Below are positions 1-6,532 of a stretch of 10,899 nt of DNA, piece by piece; within the stretch, counting starts at the first letter, position 1; every line of letters starts with the position of its first letter. A program made the translations under genes and the position numbers. This stretch comes from Chloroflexota bacterium (GTDB lineage: Bacteria; Chloroflexota; Limnocylindria; P2-11E), in the NCBI GenBank assembly GCA_013695575.1, contig JACDAF010000061.1:1-10899 (forward strand), read 5' to 3'. The notes beneath the pieces were generated by a model. The model did not search any database and had not been told where the DNA came from. It worked only from the letters and a program-made list of their open reading frames with translations.

Positions 1-1
1 C

Positions 2-760
2 CCGGCCCTCATCGCGCAGGCGTTCGCGACGCTCGGTTCGCTCTATCCCGGGCGCGTATTCCTCGGCCTGGGGAGCGGCGAGTCCATGAACGAGACACCG
101 GTCACGACCGAGGAGTGGCCGGGCCCCGGGGAGCGGCTACACCGCCTCGGCGAGTCGGTCGCACTCATCCGCCGGCTCTGGCGCGAGGACTACGTCACGT
201 TCGAGGGCCGGCGCGTCCGCGTGCGTGAGGCGAAGATCTTCGACAAACCCGATCGCGAGGTGCCGATCCTCATCGCGGCAGGCGGGCCGAAGGCCGCCGA
301 GCAGGCCGGCCGCGACGGCGACGGGCTGATCGTCACGAGCGGGAAGGGCGACAAGCTCTATCGCGATGTGCTCGTGCCAAATTTCGAGAAGGGGGCACGT
401 GCCGCTCGCAAGGACCCGGCGAAGCTCGAGCGCACGATCGAGATGAAGGTGTCGTTCGACCACGACCGCGAGCGCGCGCTGACCGACACGCAGGAATGGG
501 CAGCGCTCGCCCTCTCGGGCGATGAGAAGGCCGGCGTGGAGGATCCCCGCGAGATGGAGCGGCGCGCCGACGCCGCAAAGCCGCGCGCACACACGCGTTT
601 CATCGTCTCGACCGACGCGGAGGAGCACGTCGAGCGTCTGCGTGAGTACGTGTCGCTCGGCTTCACGCATCTGGTCTTCCACTTCCCCGGCCCGCACCAG
701 GAGCACGCGATGCGCCTCTACGCGAAGGAGGTCGTGCCACGGCTGCGCGCGATCTCCTAA
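2..760 (+). CDS. LLM-class F420-dependent oxidoreductase, FGD-like (5' partial)
   Basis: Partial gene: the frame is open from base 2 and the start lies before the window. The 252 visible residues are the C-terminal two thirds or so of a luciferase-like (TIM-barrel) oxidoreductase. Near the visible start the segment GRVFLGLGSGESMNE matches the cofactor-binding region of F420-dependent glucose-6-phosphate dehydrogenase-like proteins. It is followed by RLGESVALIRRLW, the FEGRRVRVREAKIFDKP insertion and PILIAAGGPKAAEQAG, all typical of that subfamily. Such enzymes move hydride between a substrate and coenzyme F420 in the cytoplasm; the substrate cannot be told from sequence, and glucose 6-phosphate is only one possibility. 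It ends at TAA (758-760), directly against the PPOX-class gene, so the two are probably co-transcribed. Family is firm, exact reaction unknown. Confidence 0.9.
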   Translation, partial: PALIAQAFATLGSLYPGRVFLGLGSGESMNETPVTTEEWPGPGERLHRLGESVALIRRLWREDYVTFEGRRVRVREAKIFDKPDREVPILIAAGGPKAAEQAGRDGDGLIVTSGKGDKLYRDVLVPNFEKGARAARKDPAKLERTIEMKVSFDHDRERALTDTQEWAALALSGDEKAGVEDPREMERRADAAKPRAHTRFIVSTDAEEHVERLREYVSLGFTHLVFHFPGPHQEHAMRLYAKEVVPRLRAIS

Positions 761-1149
761 GGACTGCTCGCGTCGCGCACCTCGCGACCGCGGACCAGTA
801 CGCGCGGCCGCATGCGGTACCGATCGTGTTCGTCTGGGTGGAGCCGTACCTCTACACACCGCTCGATCGCAAGCGCAAGCGCAGCGAGGATCCGCGCGCG
901 CTCCGCCGCGCGAAGGACATCGAGGCGAACGGGCGCGTGAGCGCGGTCGTCGACCGCTGGGACGAGGATTGGGCAGAGCTCGAATGGGTCCGCGTGGATG
1001 GCACCGCCGAGATCCTGGACGCGGGCGCGGAGCGTGATCTCGCGGCGGCCGCGCTGCTCGCGAAGTACCCGCAGTATCACGACCTACCGCTCGAGGCCTG
1101 CCCGATCGTGAAGGTCACGGCCGAGCGCGTCACGGAGTGGCCGGAGTGA
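757..1149 (+). CDS. PPOX-class F420-dependent protein (TIGR03668-like); start unclear
   Basis: Small split-barrel flavin/F420-binding protein. Readable family features are ARVAHLATAD and RPHAVPIVF at the N-terminus, TPLDRKRKR (cofactor phosphate-binding type motif), then a segment ending DRWDEDWAELEWVRVDGTA and KYPQYHD. These match the PPOX-class F420-dependent family that includes mycobacterial Rv0121c-like proteins. The first conventional start in frame is GTG 826, but it would remove the first strand and the RPH motif. The frame is open upstream to a TGA at 643, and between 646 and 825 it has no ATG, GTG, TTG or CTG codon. I mark the start at CTA 757, which overlaps the TAA of the upstream gene by four bases; this is a placeholder, and GTC 772 or a sequence error are alternatives. 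The stop overlaps the peptidase E start. Confidence 0.75.
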   Translation, partial: LRTARVAHLATADQYARPHAVPIVFVWVEPYLYTPLDRKRKRSEDPRALRRAKDIEANGRVSAVVDRWDEDWAELEWVRVDGTAEILDAGAERDLAAAALLAKYPQYHDLPLEACPIVKVTAERVTEWPE

Positions 1150-1808
1150 CCCGGCGCATCGTTGCGATCGGCGGCGCGGGCATGGACGAGCCGGCGCACA
1201 CGAGGTTTCTCCTGTCCCAGGCGCGCGGCGGGCGCGTCTGCTTCCTGCCGACCGCAGGCGGCGACGACGACGAGCACATCAAGAGCTTCTACGTCGCGTT
1301 CCGGGGCTGCGACGCGACCCATCTCGAGCTGTTCAGGCGTACCGAGCAGGACCTGCGCGGCTTCCTGCTGGCACAGGACCTGATCTACGTCGGCGGCGGC
1401 AACACCGCCAACCTGCTCGCGATCTGGCGCGTGCACGGCGTCGAGGCGATCCTCCGCGAGGCCTACGCGGCCGGCACGCTCCTCTGCGGCTCGAGCGCGG
1501 GCTGCATCTGCTGGTTCGAGTGCGGGATCACGGATTCATTCGGCCTCGGCCTCGCACCGCTGCACGACGGACTCGGCCTCCTCGCAGGCAGCGCGTGCCC
1601 GCATTACGACAGCGAGGCGCGGCGCCGGCCCGTCTACACCGCGGCCGTGCGCGACGGGTTGGCGGCCGGGATCGCGCTCGACGATGCCGTCGCCGCGCGC
1701 TACGAGGACGAGCGCCTCGTGGAGATCCTCAGCTCCCGGCCGGGCGCGCGCGCCTTCCGCGTCGACGCCTCCGGCGAGCACCCGCTCGAGGTGCGCGCTC
1801 TGGGCTAG
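1146..1808 (+). CDS. Peptidase E-like serine hydrolase (family S51)
   Basis: A 220-residue protein of the glutamine-amidotransferase-like fold, family S51 (peptidase E/cyanophycinase). Visible motifs are the N-terminal strand RRIVAIGGAG, FLPTAGGDDD, YVGGGNTANLL (about 81-91), and the nucleophile elbow CGSSAG with Ser117. A His in CPHYDSE is placed as the catalytic histidine. Family members cleave Asp-X dipeptides or related isoaspartyl bonds in the cytoplasm; whether this one does is inferred. GTG 1146 is preferred over GTG 1137: it forms a GTGA overlap with the stop of the PPOX gene and has GGAG at 1134-1137 eight bases upstream. The TAG stop lies in a CTAG shared with the stop of the convergent LLM gene. 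Confidence 0.88.
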   Translation: MTRRIVAIGGAGMDEPAHTRFLLSQARGGRVCFLPTAGGDDDEHIKSFYVAFRGCDATHLELFRRTEQDLRGFLLAQDLIYVGGGNTANLLAIWRVHGVEAILREAYAAGTLLCGSSAGCICWFECGITDSFGLGLAPLHDGLGLLAGSACPHYDSEARRRPVYTAAVRDGLAAGIALDDAVAARYEDERLVEILSSRPGARAFRVDASGEHPLEVRALG

Positions 1809-2749
1809 ATCGCCTCGAGGAAGCGTGGGCGGACCTCGCGCGCGATGCGTTCGATCGTCTCGCGATCAAAGGGCGGAAGCGTGTAGAAGATGAAGCCGCG
1901 CACCCCGACCTTCCAGTATTCGAGAAGCCGGTCGACCAGTGCGTCAACGGTGCGGATCGCGCTGAGCTCAGGCGTCTCGGTCATCCGGTTCGCGCGCTGG
2001 ATCTCGCGGGCCCACGCGTGCACCTCCTGGTCGCTGTCGCGCAGGCAGACCCACGGACGCTCCGTCGCGAAAGGCGTGATCTCGCCGGGATCCCGGCCGA
2101 CCTCGGCGCAGTGCCGACGCAGCACCTCGACCTTGTGCGCGAACACCTCGGGGGTCGCGTTCGTGTGCCACAGGTCCGCGTACCGCGCGACGGTGCGCAG
2201 CGTCTTCCGCTCGCCGCCACCGCCGATGAGGATCGGCAGCCGCGGCTGGACGGGCTTGGGCTCGCAGGTCGCGTTCCGAAGGCGGTAGTGCTTGCCCGTG
2301 AAGTCGCTGAAGGGTTGGTCGAGCAGCTGCCGGATGAGCGCCGCAGCCTCGTCCATCCGCGAGAGCCTGCCGCCAGTCGTGAAGAAGGGCAGCCCGTACA
2401 TCGTGTGCTCGCCCTCATGCCAGGCGGCGCCGAGCCCGAGGATCGCCCGGCCCTTCGAGATGTGGTCGAGCGTGGCGACCATGTTCGCGAGCACCGCGGG
2501 ATGGCGGTAGGTGTTCCCGGTGACGAGCGTGCCCACGTGGACGCGCTTGGTGATCGCGCCCCATGCGGCGAGCAGCTGCCAGGCCTCGAAGATGGGCCCG
2601 TCGGTGTCGCCCTGCAGCGGCACGAAATGGTCCCAGGTCCAAACGGAGTCGAATCCCTGCTCGTCGACGAAGCACGCCATCTCGCGCAGCGCGTCCCACG
2701 TGGTGTGCTGGGCCGGCAGATTGACGCCGAAGTGGACCGCGCTCGCTAT
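1805..2749 (-). CDS. LLM-class F420-dependent oxidoreductase (TIGR03560-like); start unclear
   Basis: Full-length luciferase-like monooxygenase-fold protein of roughly 310 residues. The N-terminal strand VHFGVNLPAQHTTWDAL, FDSVWTWDHF, THVGTLVTGNTYRHPA-type segment (here VHVGTLVTGNTYRHPA), ISKGRAILGLGAAW and PILIGGGGERKTL are hallmarks of the F420-dependent LLM branch. It probably reduces or oxidises an unidentified small molecule with F420; no substrate can be assigned. No ATG, GTG, TTG or CTG codon is in frame near the expected N-terminus. I placed the start at ATA 2749, whose bases form ATAG with the TAG of the upstream aminotransferase; GTC 2737, which encodes the V of VHFG, is the other candidate. 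The frame stays open far upstream, but that part is antisense shadow within the aminotransferase. Last gene of the leftward run. Confidence 0.85.
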   Translation of the reverse strand: MASAVHFGVNLPAQHTTWDALREMACFVDEQGFDSVWTWDHFVPLQGDTDGPIFEAWQLLAAWGAITKRVHVGTLVTGNTYRHPAVLANMVATLDHISKGRAILGLGAAWHEGEHTMYGLPFFTTGGRLSRMDEAAALIRQLLDQPFSDFTGKHYRLRNATCEPKPVQPRLPILIGGGGERKTLRTVARYADLWHTNATPEVFAHKVEVLRRHCAEVGRDPGEITPFATERPWVCLRDSDQEVHAWAREIQRANRMTETPELSAIRTVDALVDRLLEYWKVGVRGFIFYTLPPFDRETIERIAREVRPRFLEAI

Positions 2750-4092
2750 GAGAGCGTCCCCGTCGCGGCGTACCGGTCCGCGATCCCGAGCGCCTCGTCG
2801 ATGGCCCGTATCCCGGTCCGCAGGTCGTCCTCGGCGATGATGAGCGGCGGCGCGATGACCAGAAGGTTCCAACGGCACATGACGTAGACGTCTTGCTTCA
2901 TGAGCGCGGTCCGCAGCGTGGTCGCGAGCTGCTGGGACGGCCCGTTCCAGCGCTCGAGCGCCTCCTTCGTCTCGCGGTCCTTCACGAGCTCGATCCCGCA
3001 CATGAGACCCTTGCCGCGCACGTCGCCGACGGACGGATGCCGTGAGGCGAGCTCGCGCAGCTCGGCCATCAGCAGGTCGCCCATCCGCGCCGCGTTCTCG
3101 ATGACGCGTTCGTCGCGATAGGCCTCGATCGTTGCGACGCCCGCGGCGCAGGCGAGAGCGTGGCCGCTGTAGGTAAGTCCCTGCCAGAGCACGTGGTCCT
3201 GGAAGTGCTTCGCGATCGGCTCGTCCACGATGACGCCGCCCAGCGGCACGTAGCCTGAGTTCACGCCTTTCGCGAAGGTCATGAGGTCGGGCACGACGTC
3301 CCAATGCTCCGCGGCGAACCACTTCCCGGTCCGGCCGAAACCGGTCATGACCTCGTCGAGGATCATGACGATGCCGTAGCGGTCGCAGAGTGCGCGGATC
3401 CCCTGGAAGAAGCCCTCAGGCGGCACGATGAGGCCCGAGGCGCCGACGATGGGCTCGCACATGATCGCCGCGATGTGCTCGGGCCCCTCGTACCAGATGA
3501 CCTCCTCCACGTGAGCGAGCGCCTTCTGCACGTCGTTCCCGAAGATCGAGCGGTACGGATCCGGGTTGAGGAACCGGACGATGCCGGGGATGCCCGGCTC
3601 GTTGGCCCAGCGGCGGTTGTCGCCTCCGGCGCTCATCGCACCCTGGGTCTGCCCGTGGAACGAGCGGTACTGGGTCATGACCTTCTGCCGTCCCGTGTAC
3701 AGGCGCGCGATCTTGATCGCGCTCTCGACGGCCTCGGTGCCGCCCGTCGTGAAGAGGGTCTTGGTGAGGTCGCCCGGCGCGCGCTCGGCGATCATCCGCG
3801 CGAGCGTCGCCCGTGGCGCGTCGGTGAACGATGGCGCCGCGTAGGTGAGCGTCGCGGCCTGCTCCTGGATCGCGCGCACGACCTTCGGATGCTGGTGGCC
3901 GAGGTTCGTGTTCACGAGCGTCGACGAGAAGTCGAGGATCCGGCGGTCGCCGGAGTGGATCCAGCAGCCCTCGCCACCGGTGACGACGAGCGGCGCGAGC
4001 GAGCCCTGCGCCATCCACGAGATGAGGACGTGGTCCTTCGTGTCCTGAGCGACGCGGGCGACGTCGATGGCGGATGAGGTCCGGAGCGTCAC
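2746..4092 (-). CDS. Class III PLP-dependent aminotransferase (aspartate aminotransferase family protein)
   Basis: A 448-residue fold-type I, class III aminotransferase. Ordered motifs are VNTNLGHQHP (about 60-69), TTGGTEAVESAIKIAR (115-130), SFHGQTQG, the PLP-ring aspartate in ILDEVMTGFGRTGKW (Asp246), and AKGVNSGYVPLGG with the Schiff-base Lys275, followed by TYSGHALACAAG. Such enzymes transfer amino groups from omega-amino acids or amines to keto acids; close groups are annotated as beta-alanine, taurine or 4-aminobutyrate transaminases, and the sequence does not decide. I prefer GTG 4092, giving MTLRTSSAIDVARV. ATG 4161 would add a low-complexity stretch overlapping the toxin gene by 47 bases. 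No clear Shine-Dalgarno precedes GTG 4092, so translation may depend on coupling to the gene upstream. Confidence 0.92.
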   Translation of the reverse strand: MTLRTSSAIDVARVAQDTKDHVLISWMAQGSLAPLVVTGGEGCWIHSGDRRILDFSSTLVNTNLGHQHPKVVRAIQEQAATLTYAAPSFTDAPRATLARMIAERAPGDLTKTLFTTGGTEAVESAIKIARLYTGRQKVMTQYRSFHGQTQGAMSAGGDNRRWANEPGIPGIVRFLNPDPYRSIFGNDVQKALAHVEEVIWYEGPEHIAAIMCEPIVGASGLIVPPEGFFQGIRALCDRYGIVMILDEVMTGFGRTGKWFAAEHWDVVPDLMTFAKGVNSGYVPLGGVIVDEPIAKHFQDHVLWQGLTYSGHALACAAGVATIEAYRDERVIENAARMGDLLMAELRELASRHPSVGDVRGKGLMCGIELVKDRETKEALERWNGPSQQLATTLRTALMKQDVYVMCRWNLLVIAPPLIIAEDDLRTGIRAIDEALGIADRYAATGTLS

Positions 4093-4114
4093 AGGGGACG
4101 AAGGATACGCGCGG

Positions 4115-4483
4115 TCACGCCGACGACGAGCCGATCCAGAGCTCGTGCTCGAGAGGGCCATCTCCGGGATGCGCGGCAGCGATCCGAGCGAGCTCCCGGA
4201 CGACGAGCGCCGCCGCCCGTCGGGACGCCGGCGCCGAGGACGCGACGAAAACGGCGCCCCAGGTGGGCCGACCTGAGGCCCAGCGTGCGTGTAGCAGGGA
4301 GCGCAGCGTCGCCGTGTCGCGCGTTACGAGCACCCGACTGTCCTTGGCAGCGGCGTCGAGCAGCTCGTCGTCACCGGCGGTACGCAGCTCATCCCGCTCC
4401 GCGGCCGCGATGGCGTCGATCTCCGCCTCACGCAGGCGGCTCGCTATGCCAACGACCATGTGCGCGTCCAGCAGCAGCCGCAC
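4115..4483 (-). CDS. DUF5615 PIN-like toxin (predicted nuclease)
   Basis: A 122-residue protein with the signature of the PIN-like DUF5615 family. The N-terminus RLLLDAHM carries the first acidic residue of the PIN active site, IASRLREAEIDAIAAAER follows, then a DELLDAAAKDSRVLVTRD segment containing further acidic residues. The C-terminal part (after about residue 75) is more variable. Family members act as presumed metal-dependent RNases and are usually paired with a DUF433 antitoxin, as here: the antitoxin gene lies immediately upstream with a 6-base gap. GTG 4483 gives the canonical N-terminus. Target and toxicity are inferred from family and context. Confidence 0.82.
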   Translation of the reverse strand: MRLLLDAHMVVGIASRLREAEIDAIAAAERDELRTAGDDELLDAAAKDSRVLVTRDTATLRSLLHARWASGRPTWGAVFVASSAPASRRAAALVVRELARIAAAHPGDGPLEHELWIGSSSA

Positions 4484-4489
4484 GCAGAC

Positions 4490-4927
4490 TCACGAGCGCG
4501 GATGAGGCTGACGCTGCAGCCACTCGCGTTCGGCAGCCTTGGAGTAGCGACGGTCCTCCTCGATCTCGCGATCGATCTCGTCTTTGTATGCGTTGTAGTA
4601 GTCGAGGGCCTGCTCGAGCTCGTTCACCGACAGAGCGAGGTCCTCCGCCGCCTCCTGCGAGGAGCTGCTGTCGCGCACGGTCTCCATCGCCTGCGACACG
4701 CGAAGCCGCGGCGCCCGCGCGAACACGGCGGCGCGCCGCGGGCCGCGGACGGCGAAGGTGAGGGACGGAAAGCGCCGCATCCGCAGGCCCTCGTCGATGA
4801 GCTCCTGCGCGAGCGTCCGGGGCGCGACGCGGTACCGGCCCGCCTCTTCCTCGAGTGCGCGCCGGCGGTCGTCAGGTAGGCGAAGCGAGAAGGGTTGGCT
4901 CGGTGCCGGACGTTTGCGTGCTACCAC
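4490..4927 (-). CDS. DUF433-type antitoxin with N-terminal RHH-like domain
   Basis: A 145-residue partner of the DUF5615 toxin. The first half (PFSLRLPDDRRRALEEEA, then RTLAQELIDEGLRMR) looks like a ribbon-helix-helix DNA-binding domain. The second half (RRAAVFARAPRLRVSQAMET, then a helix-rich LSVNELEQALDYYNAYKDEI segment) resembles the DUF433 fold, which neutralises PIN-like toxins. By family logic it binds the toxin and represses the operon. The start GTG 4927 sits inside an inverted repeat that could be its own operator, and no ribosome binding site precedes it; the -10-like TACTCT at 4940-4935 would give a leaderless or nearly leaderless message. It lies 32 bases after msrA, so it may also be read from upstream. 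Confidence 0.8.
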   Translation of the reverse strand: MVARKRPAPSQPFSLRLPDDRRRALEEEAGRYRVAPRTLAQELIDEGLRMRRFPSLTFAVRGPRRAAVFARAPRLRVSQAMETVRDSSSSQEAAEDLALSVNELEQALDYYNAYKDEIDREIEEDRRYSKAAEREWLQRQPHPRS

Positions 4928-4944
4928 GTATCACAGAGTAGCAC
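4918..4944. promoter_or_regulatory. Inverted repeat over the antitoxin start: likely operator
   Basis: A perfect 7-base inverted repeat, GTGCTAC (4918-4924) and GTAGCAC (4938-4944), is separated by 13 bases, so half-site centres are 20 bases apart, about two helical turns. It covers the antitoxin start codon (GTG 4927-4925, minus strand) and a -10-like TACTCT (4940-4935). This geometry suits repression by the RHH-like antitoxin. The repeat is seen directly; the operator role is inference. Confidence 0.5.
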
Positions 4945-4959
4945 AGGAAGACATCCAGC

Positions 4960-5556
4960 TCAGACCTTCAGGCGGTCCCCGTAGTAGCGGCGGACCTTCG
5001 CCACCTTCGGCGCCGCGACGGCCCGGATGTACCCGCTGTTCGGGTTCCGCCTGGCGTAGTCGGCGTGGTACGGCTCGGCCTCGTAGAAGGCCACGAGCGG
5101 CGTGATCTCCGTGACGATCGGTCTGTCGAAGACGCGCGCCGCGTCGAGCTGCGCGATGTACGCCGCCGCGACGGCCTTCTGCTCCTCGTCGGTGTAGAAG
5201 ATCGCGGAGCGGTACTGGCGTCCGATGTCGTTGCCCTGGCCATCCTTCTGGGTCGGGTCGTGCGCGATCGAGAAGAACACCTTGAGGATCTGGCCCAAAG
5301 TGAGCTTCGCTGGGTCGAAGCGGACGCGGACGACCTCGGCGTGACCGGTGCGCCCGCTGCAGACCGTCTCGTAGTCGGCGGTGTCCGCCGTGCCCCCCGC
5401 GTACCCGTTTTCAACTGCAAGCACGCCGTCGAGCTGCGCGTACACCGCCTCGACGCACCAGAAACAACCGCCAGCGAGCACGGCGACCTGCTCCGCTCCA
5501 TCTGGCCGGCCCAACGAGGCATCTATCTCGGGATCGGGGAATTGCTCCGGAGACAC
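4960..5556 (-). CDS. msrA: Peptide methionine (S)-sulfoxide reductase MsrA
   Basis: A 198-residue MsrA, which reduces methionine-S-sulfoxide in proteins and free methionine in the cytoplasm, using thioredoxin as the usual reductant. The catalytic motif GGCFWCVEA places the nucleophile at Cys31. Other family segments are GVLAVENGYAGGT, GHAEVVRVRFDP, DPTQKDGQGNDIGRQYRSAI and FYEAEPYHADYARRNP. No cysteine occurs near the C-terminus, so a C-terminal resolving cysteine as in E. coli MsrA is absent; the cysteines at 34 and in ETVCSGRTGHAE remain. GTG 5556 is chosen over GTG 5562 because GAGGGA (5568-5563) stands six bases before it but abuts 5562. First gene of the leftward run. Confidence 0.95.
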   Translation of the reverse strand: MSPEQFPDPEIDASLGRPDGAEQVAVLAGGCFWCVEAVYAQLDGVLAVENGYAGGTADTADYETVCSGRTGHAEVVRVRFDPAKLTLGQILKVFFSIAHDPTQKDGQGNDIGRQYRSAIFYTDEEQKAVAAAYIAQLDAARVFDRPIVTEITPLVAFYEAEPYHADYARRNPNSGYIRAVAAPKVAKVRRYYGDRLKV

Positions 5557-5613
5557 CTTCACTCCCTCAGGCTACTCGAAGCTTTCCGGTCGTCGTTTTC
5601 TAGCGGCTACGAC

Positions 5614-5688
5614 ATGGTTTTTCGACTGCGCTATCCGAAGACGGACCGAGGCAAGATCGTGCGCTTGAAGAAGCGAAAGGCCGTCTAG
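5614..5688 (+). CDS. Possible 24-residue basic peptide ORF
   Basis: A short ORF from ATG 5614 to TAG 5688 encodes MVFRLRYPKTDRG followed by KIVRLKKRKAV, a strongly basic tail. It has no visible Shine-Dalgarno. Support is only positional: it lies in the msrA upstream gap and ends 21 bases before a plus-strand terminator hairpin that otherwise has no gene to serve. I do not recognise the peptide, and it may be noncoding. Confidence 0.2.
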   Translation: MVFRLRYPKTDRGKIVRLKKRKAV

Positions 5689-5709
5689 GGCTCCGGTGAT
5701 CTAAGGAGG

Positions 5710-5739
5710 GGTCGGACGACGAGTCCGGCCTTTCCTATT
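5710..5739 (+). terminator. Rho-independent-type terminator hairpin
   Basis: GGTCGGAC (5710-5717) pairs with GTCCGGCC (5723-5730), including one G-U pair, around a GACGA loop, followed by TTTCCTATT. The pyrimidine-rich tail is on the plus strand only, so it would end rightward transcription entering from about 5600. No convincing plus-strand gene precedes it apart from the 24-codon ORF. Confidence 0.55.
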
Positions 5740-5866
5740 GCCGCAGAGGTCCATCGGCGCGTTACTTGGCCAGTTTGCGAGCCCCTACTTTCGGACCTCG
5801 GCGTCGGAAGTTGACGTCCTCTTTAGCGGAGCACCGACGTCGTCCAGCCGTAGGGAGCGGACGCTT

Positions 5867-6421
5867 CTACCGCATGTCCTGGACGGCTACTTTCCACGAG
5901 CCGGTCGCGTTGATCTTCAGGTAGTAGGTGCCCGCCTTGTGCTGGAAGCTGGTGTCTGAGCCGGACTTCTGCGTGTTCGCAGCGAGTCCGGCGAGACTGT
6001 TCTTCGAGTCGTAGACCTAAATCTGGATGATTCCGCCGTACTGGGGCGGGGTGTAGTCCCAGTCGATCCGCCACTCGCTGCCCACAGTGAACTGCTCGGT
6101 GTCCTTGATCCCGTCGCCAGCGAACTGCTTGATCACGACCCACTGCTTGCCAGCCGGCGCGGGCGCAGCAGGCGCGGGCTGTGCTCCGGTGGTCGGCGCT
6201 GAAAGCGGCGGGGTCGTCGGTGCAGTCGTTGAGCTCGACTTGTTGCCACTGCTCGCCATCGCCCCAGCGATGACCCCGAGGGCGAAGTACGCGACGACGA
6301 GGACGAGCGCGCCGAGCACCCCGAGACCGATGAGGAGGTACTGCTTCCACACCGGCGTCGGATCGAGCGACGCCGCGCCGGCCCAGTGCTCCGGTGGCTG
6401 GTCCTCGTGACGGGTCCCCAT
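5867..6421 (-). pseudogene. Membrane-anchored secreted-domain protein interrupted by an in-frame TAG
   Basis: From ATG 6421 the frame encodes a short cytosolic N-terminus, a hydrophobic segment (about residues 28-55, starting YLLIGLGVLGALVLVV), a Ser/Thr/Pro/Ala-rich linker and an extracytoplasmic domain beginning near KQWVVIKQFAGDG. TAG at 6019-6017 stops translation after GGIIQI. The same frame then continues without any shift for 49 codons (VYDSKNSLAGL, later AGTYYLKINATGSW and KVAVQDMR) to TAG 5869-5867. The downstream part completes the beta-rich domain and ends like intact homologues, so this is one gene with a single nonsense codon, probably a CAG (Gln) to TAG change, a sequence error, or a readthrough site. 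Function unknown; likely a cell-surface or envelope protein. Confidence 0.7.
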
Positions 6422-6532
6422 CAGGCGGTGCTCGGGGCCACCCGGATGGACCGGAGCGTAGTATCACCCGGAGGGTCAGTCTTCGCTGCCTGATGCGGGG
6501 AGCGGGTGCTCAGAAACAGGTAAGGAGACTCG

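Noticed and set aside
1520..2887. Long plus-strand ORF (455 codons) across the peptidase E and LLM genes
   Set aside because: It is mostly antisense to the LLM oxidoreductase and rich in Arg/Ala/Pro, a common artefact of GC-rich coding sequence; the opposite strand has clear family motifs.
2750..3322. Upstream extension of the LLM gene to 3322 on the minus strand
   Set aside because: This part is an alternative frame inside the aminotransferase and has Arg-rich shadow composition; LLM homology begins only at VHFGVNLP.
5738..5959. Plus-strand ORF of 73 codons
   Set aside because: It overlaps the 3' end of the amber-interrupted gene antisense and has no start signal or recognisable motif.
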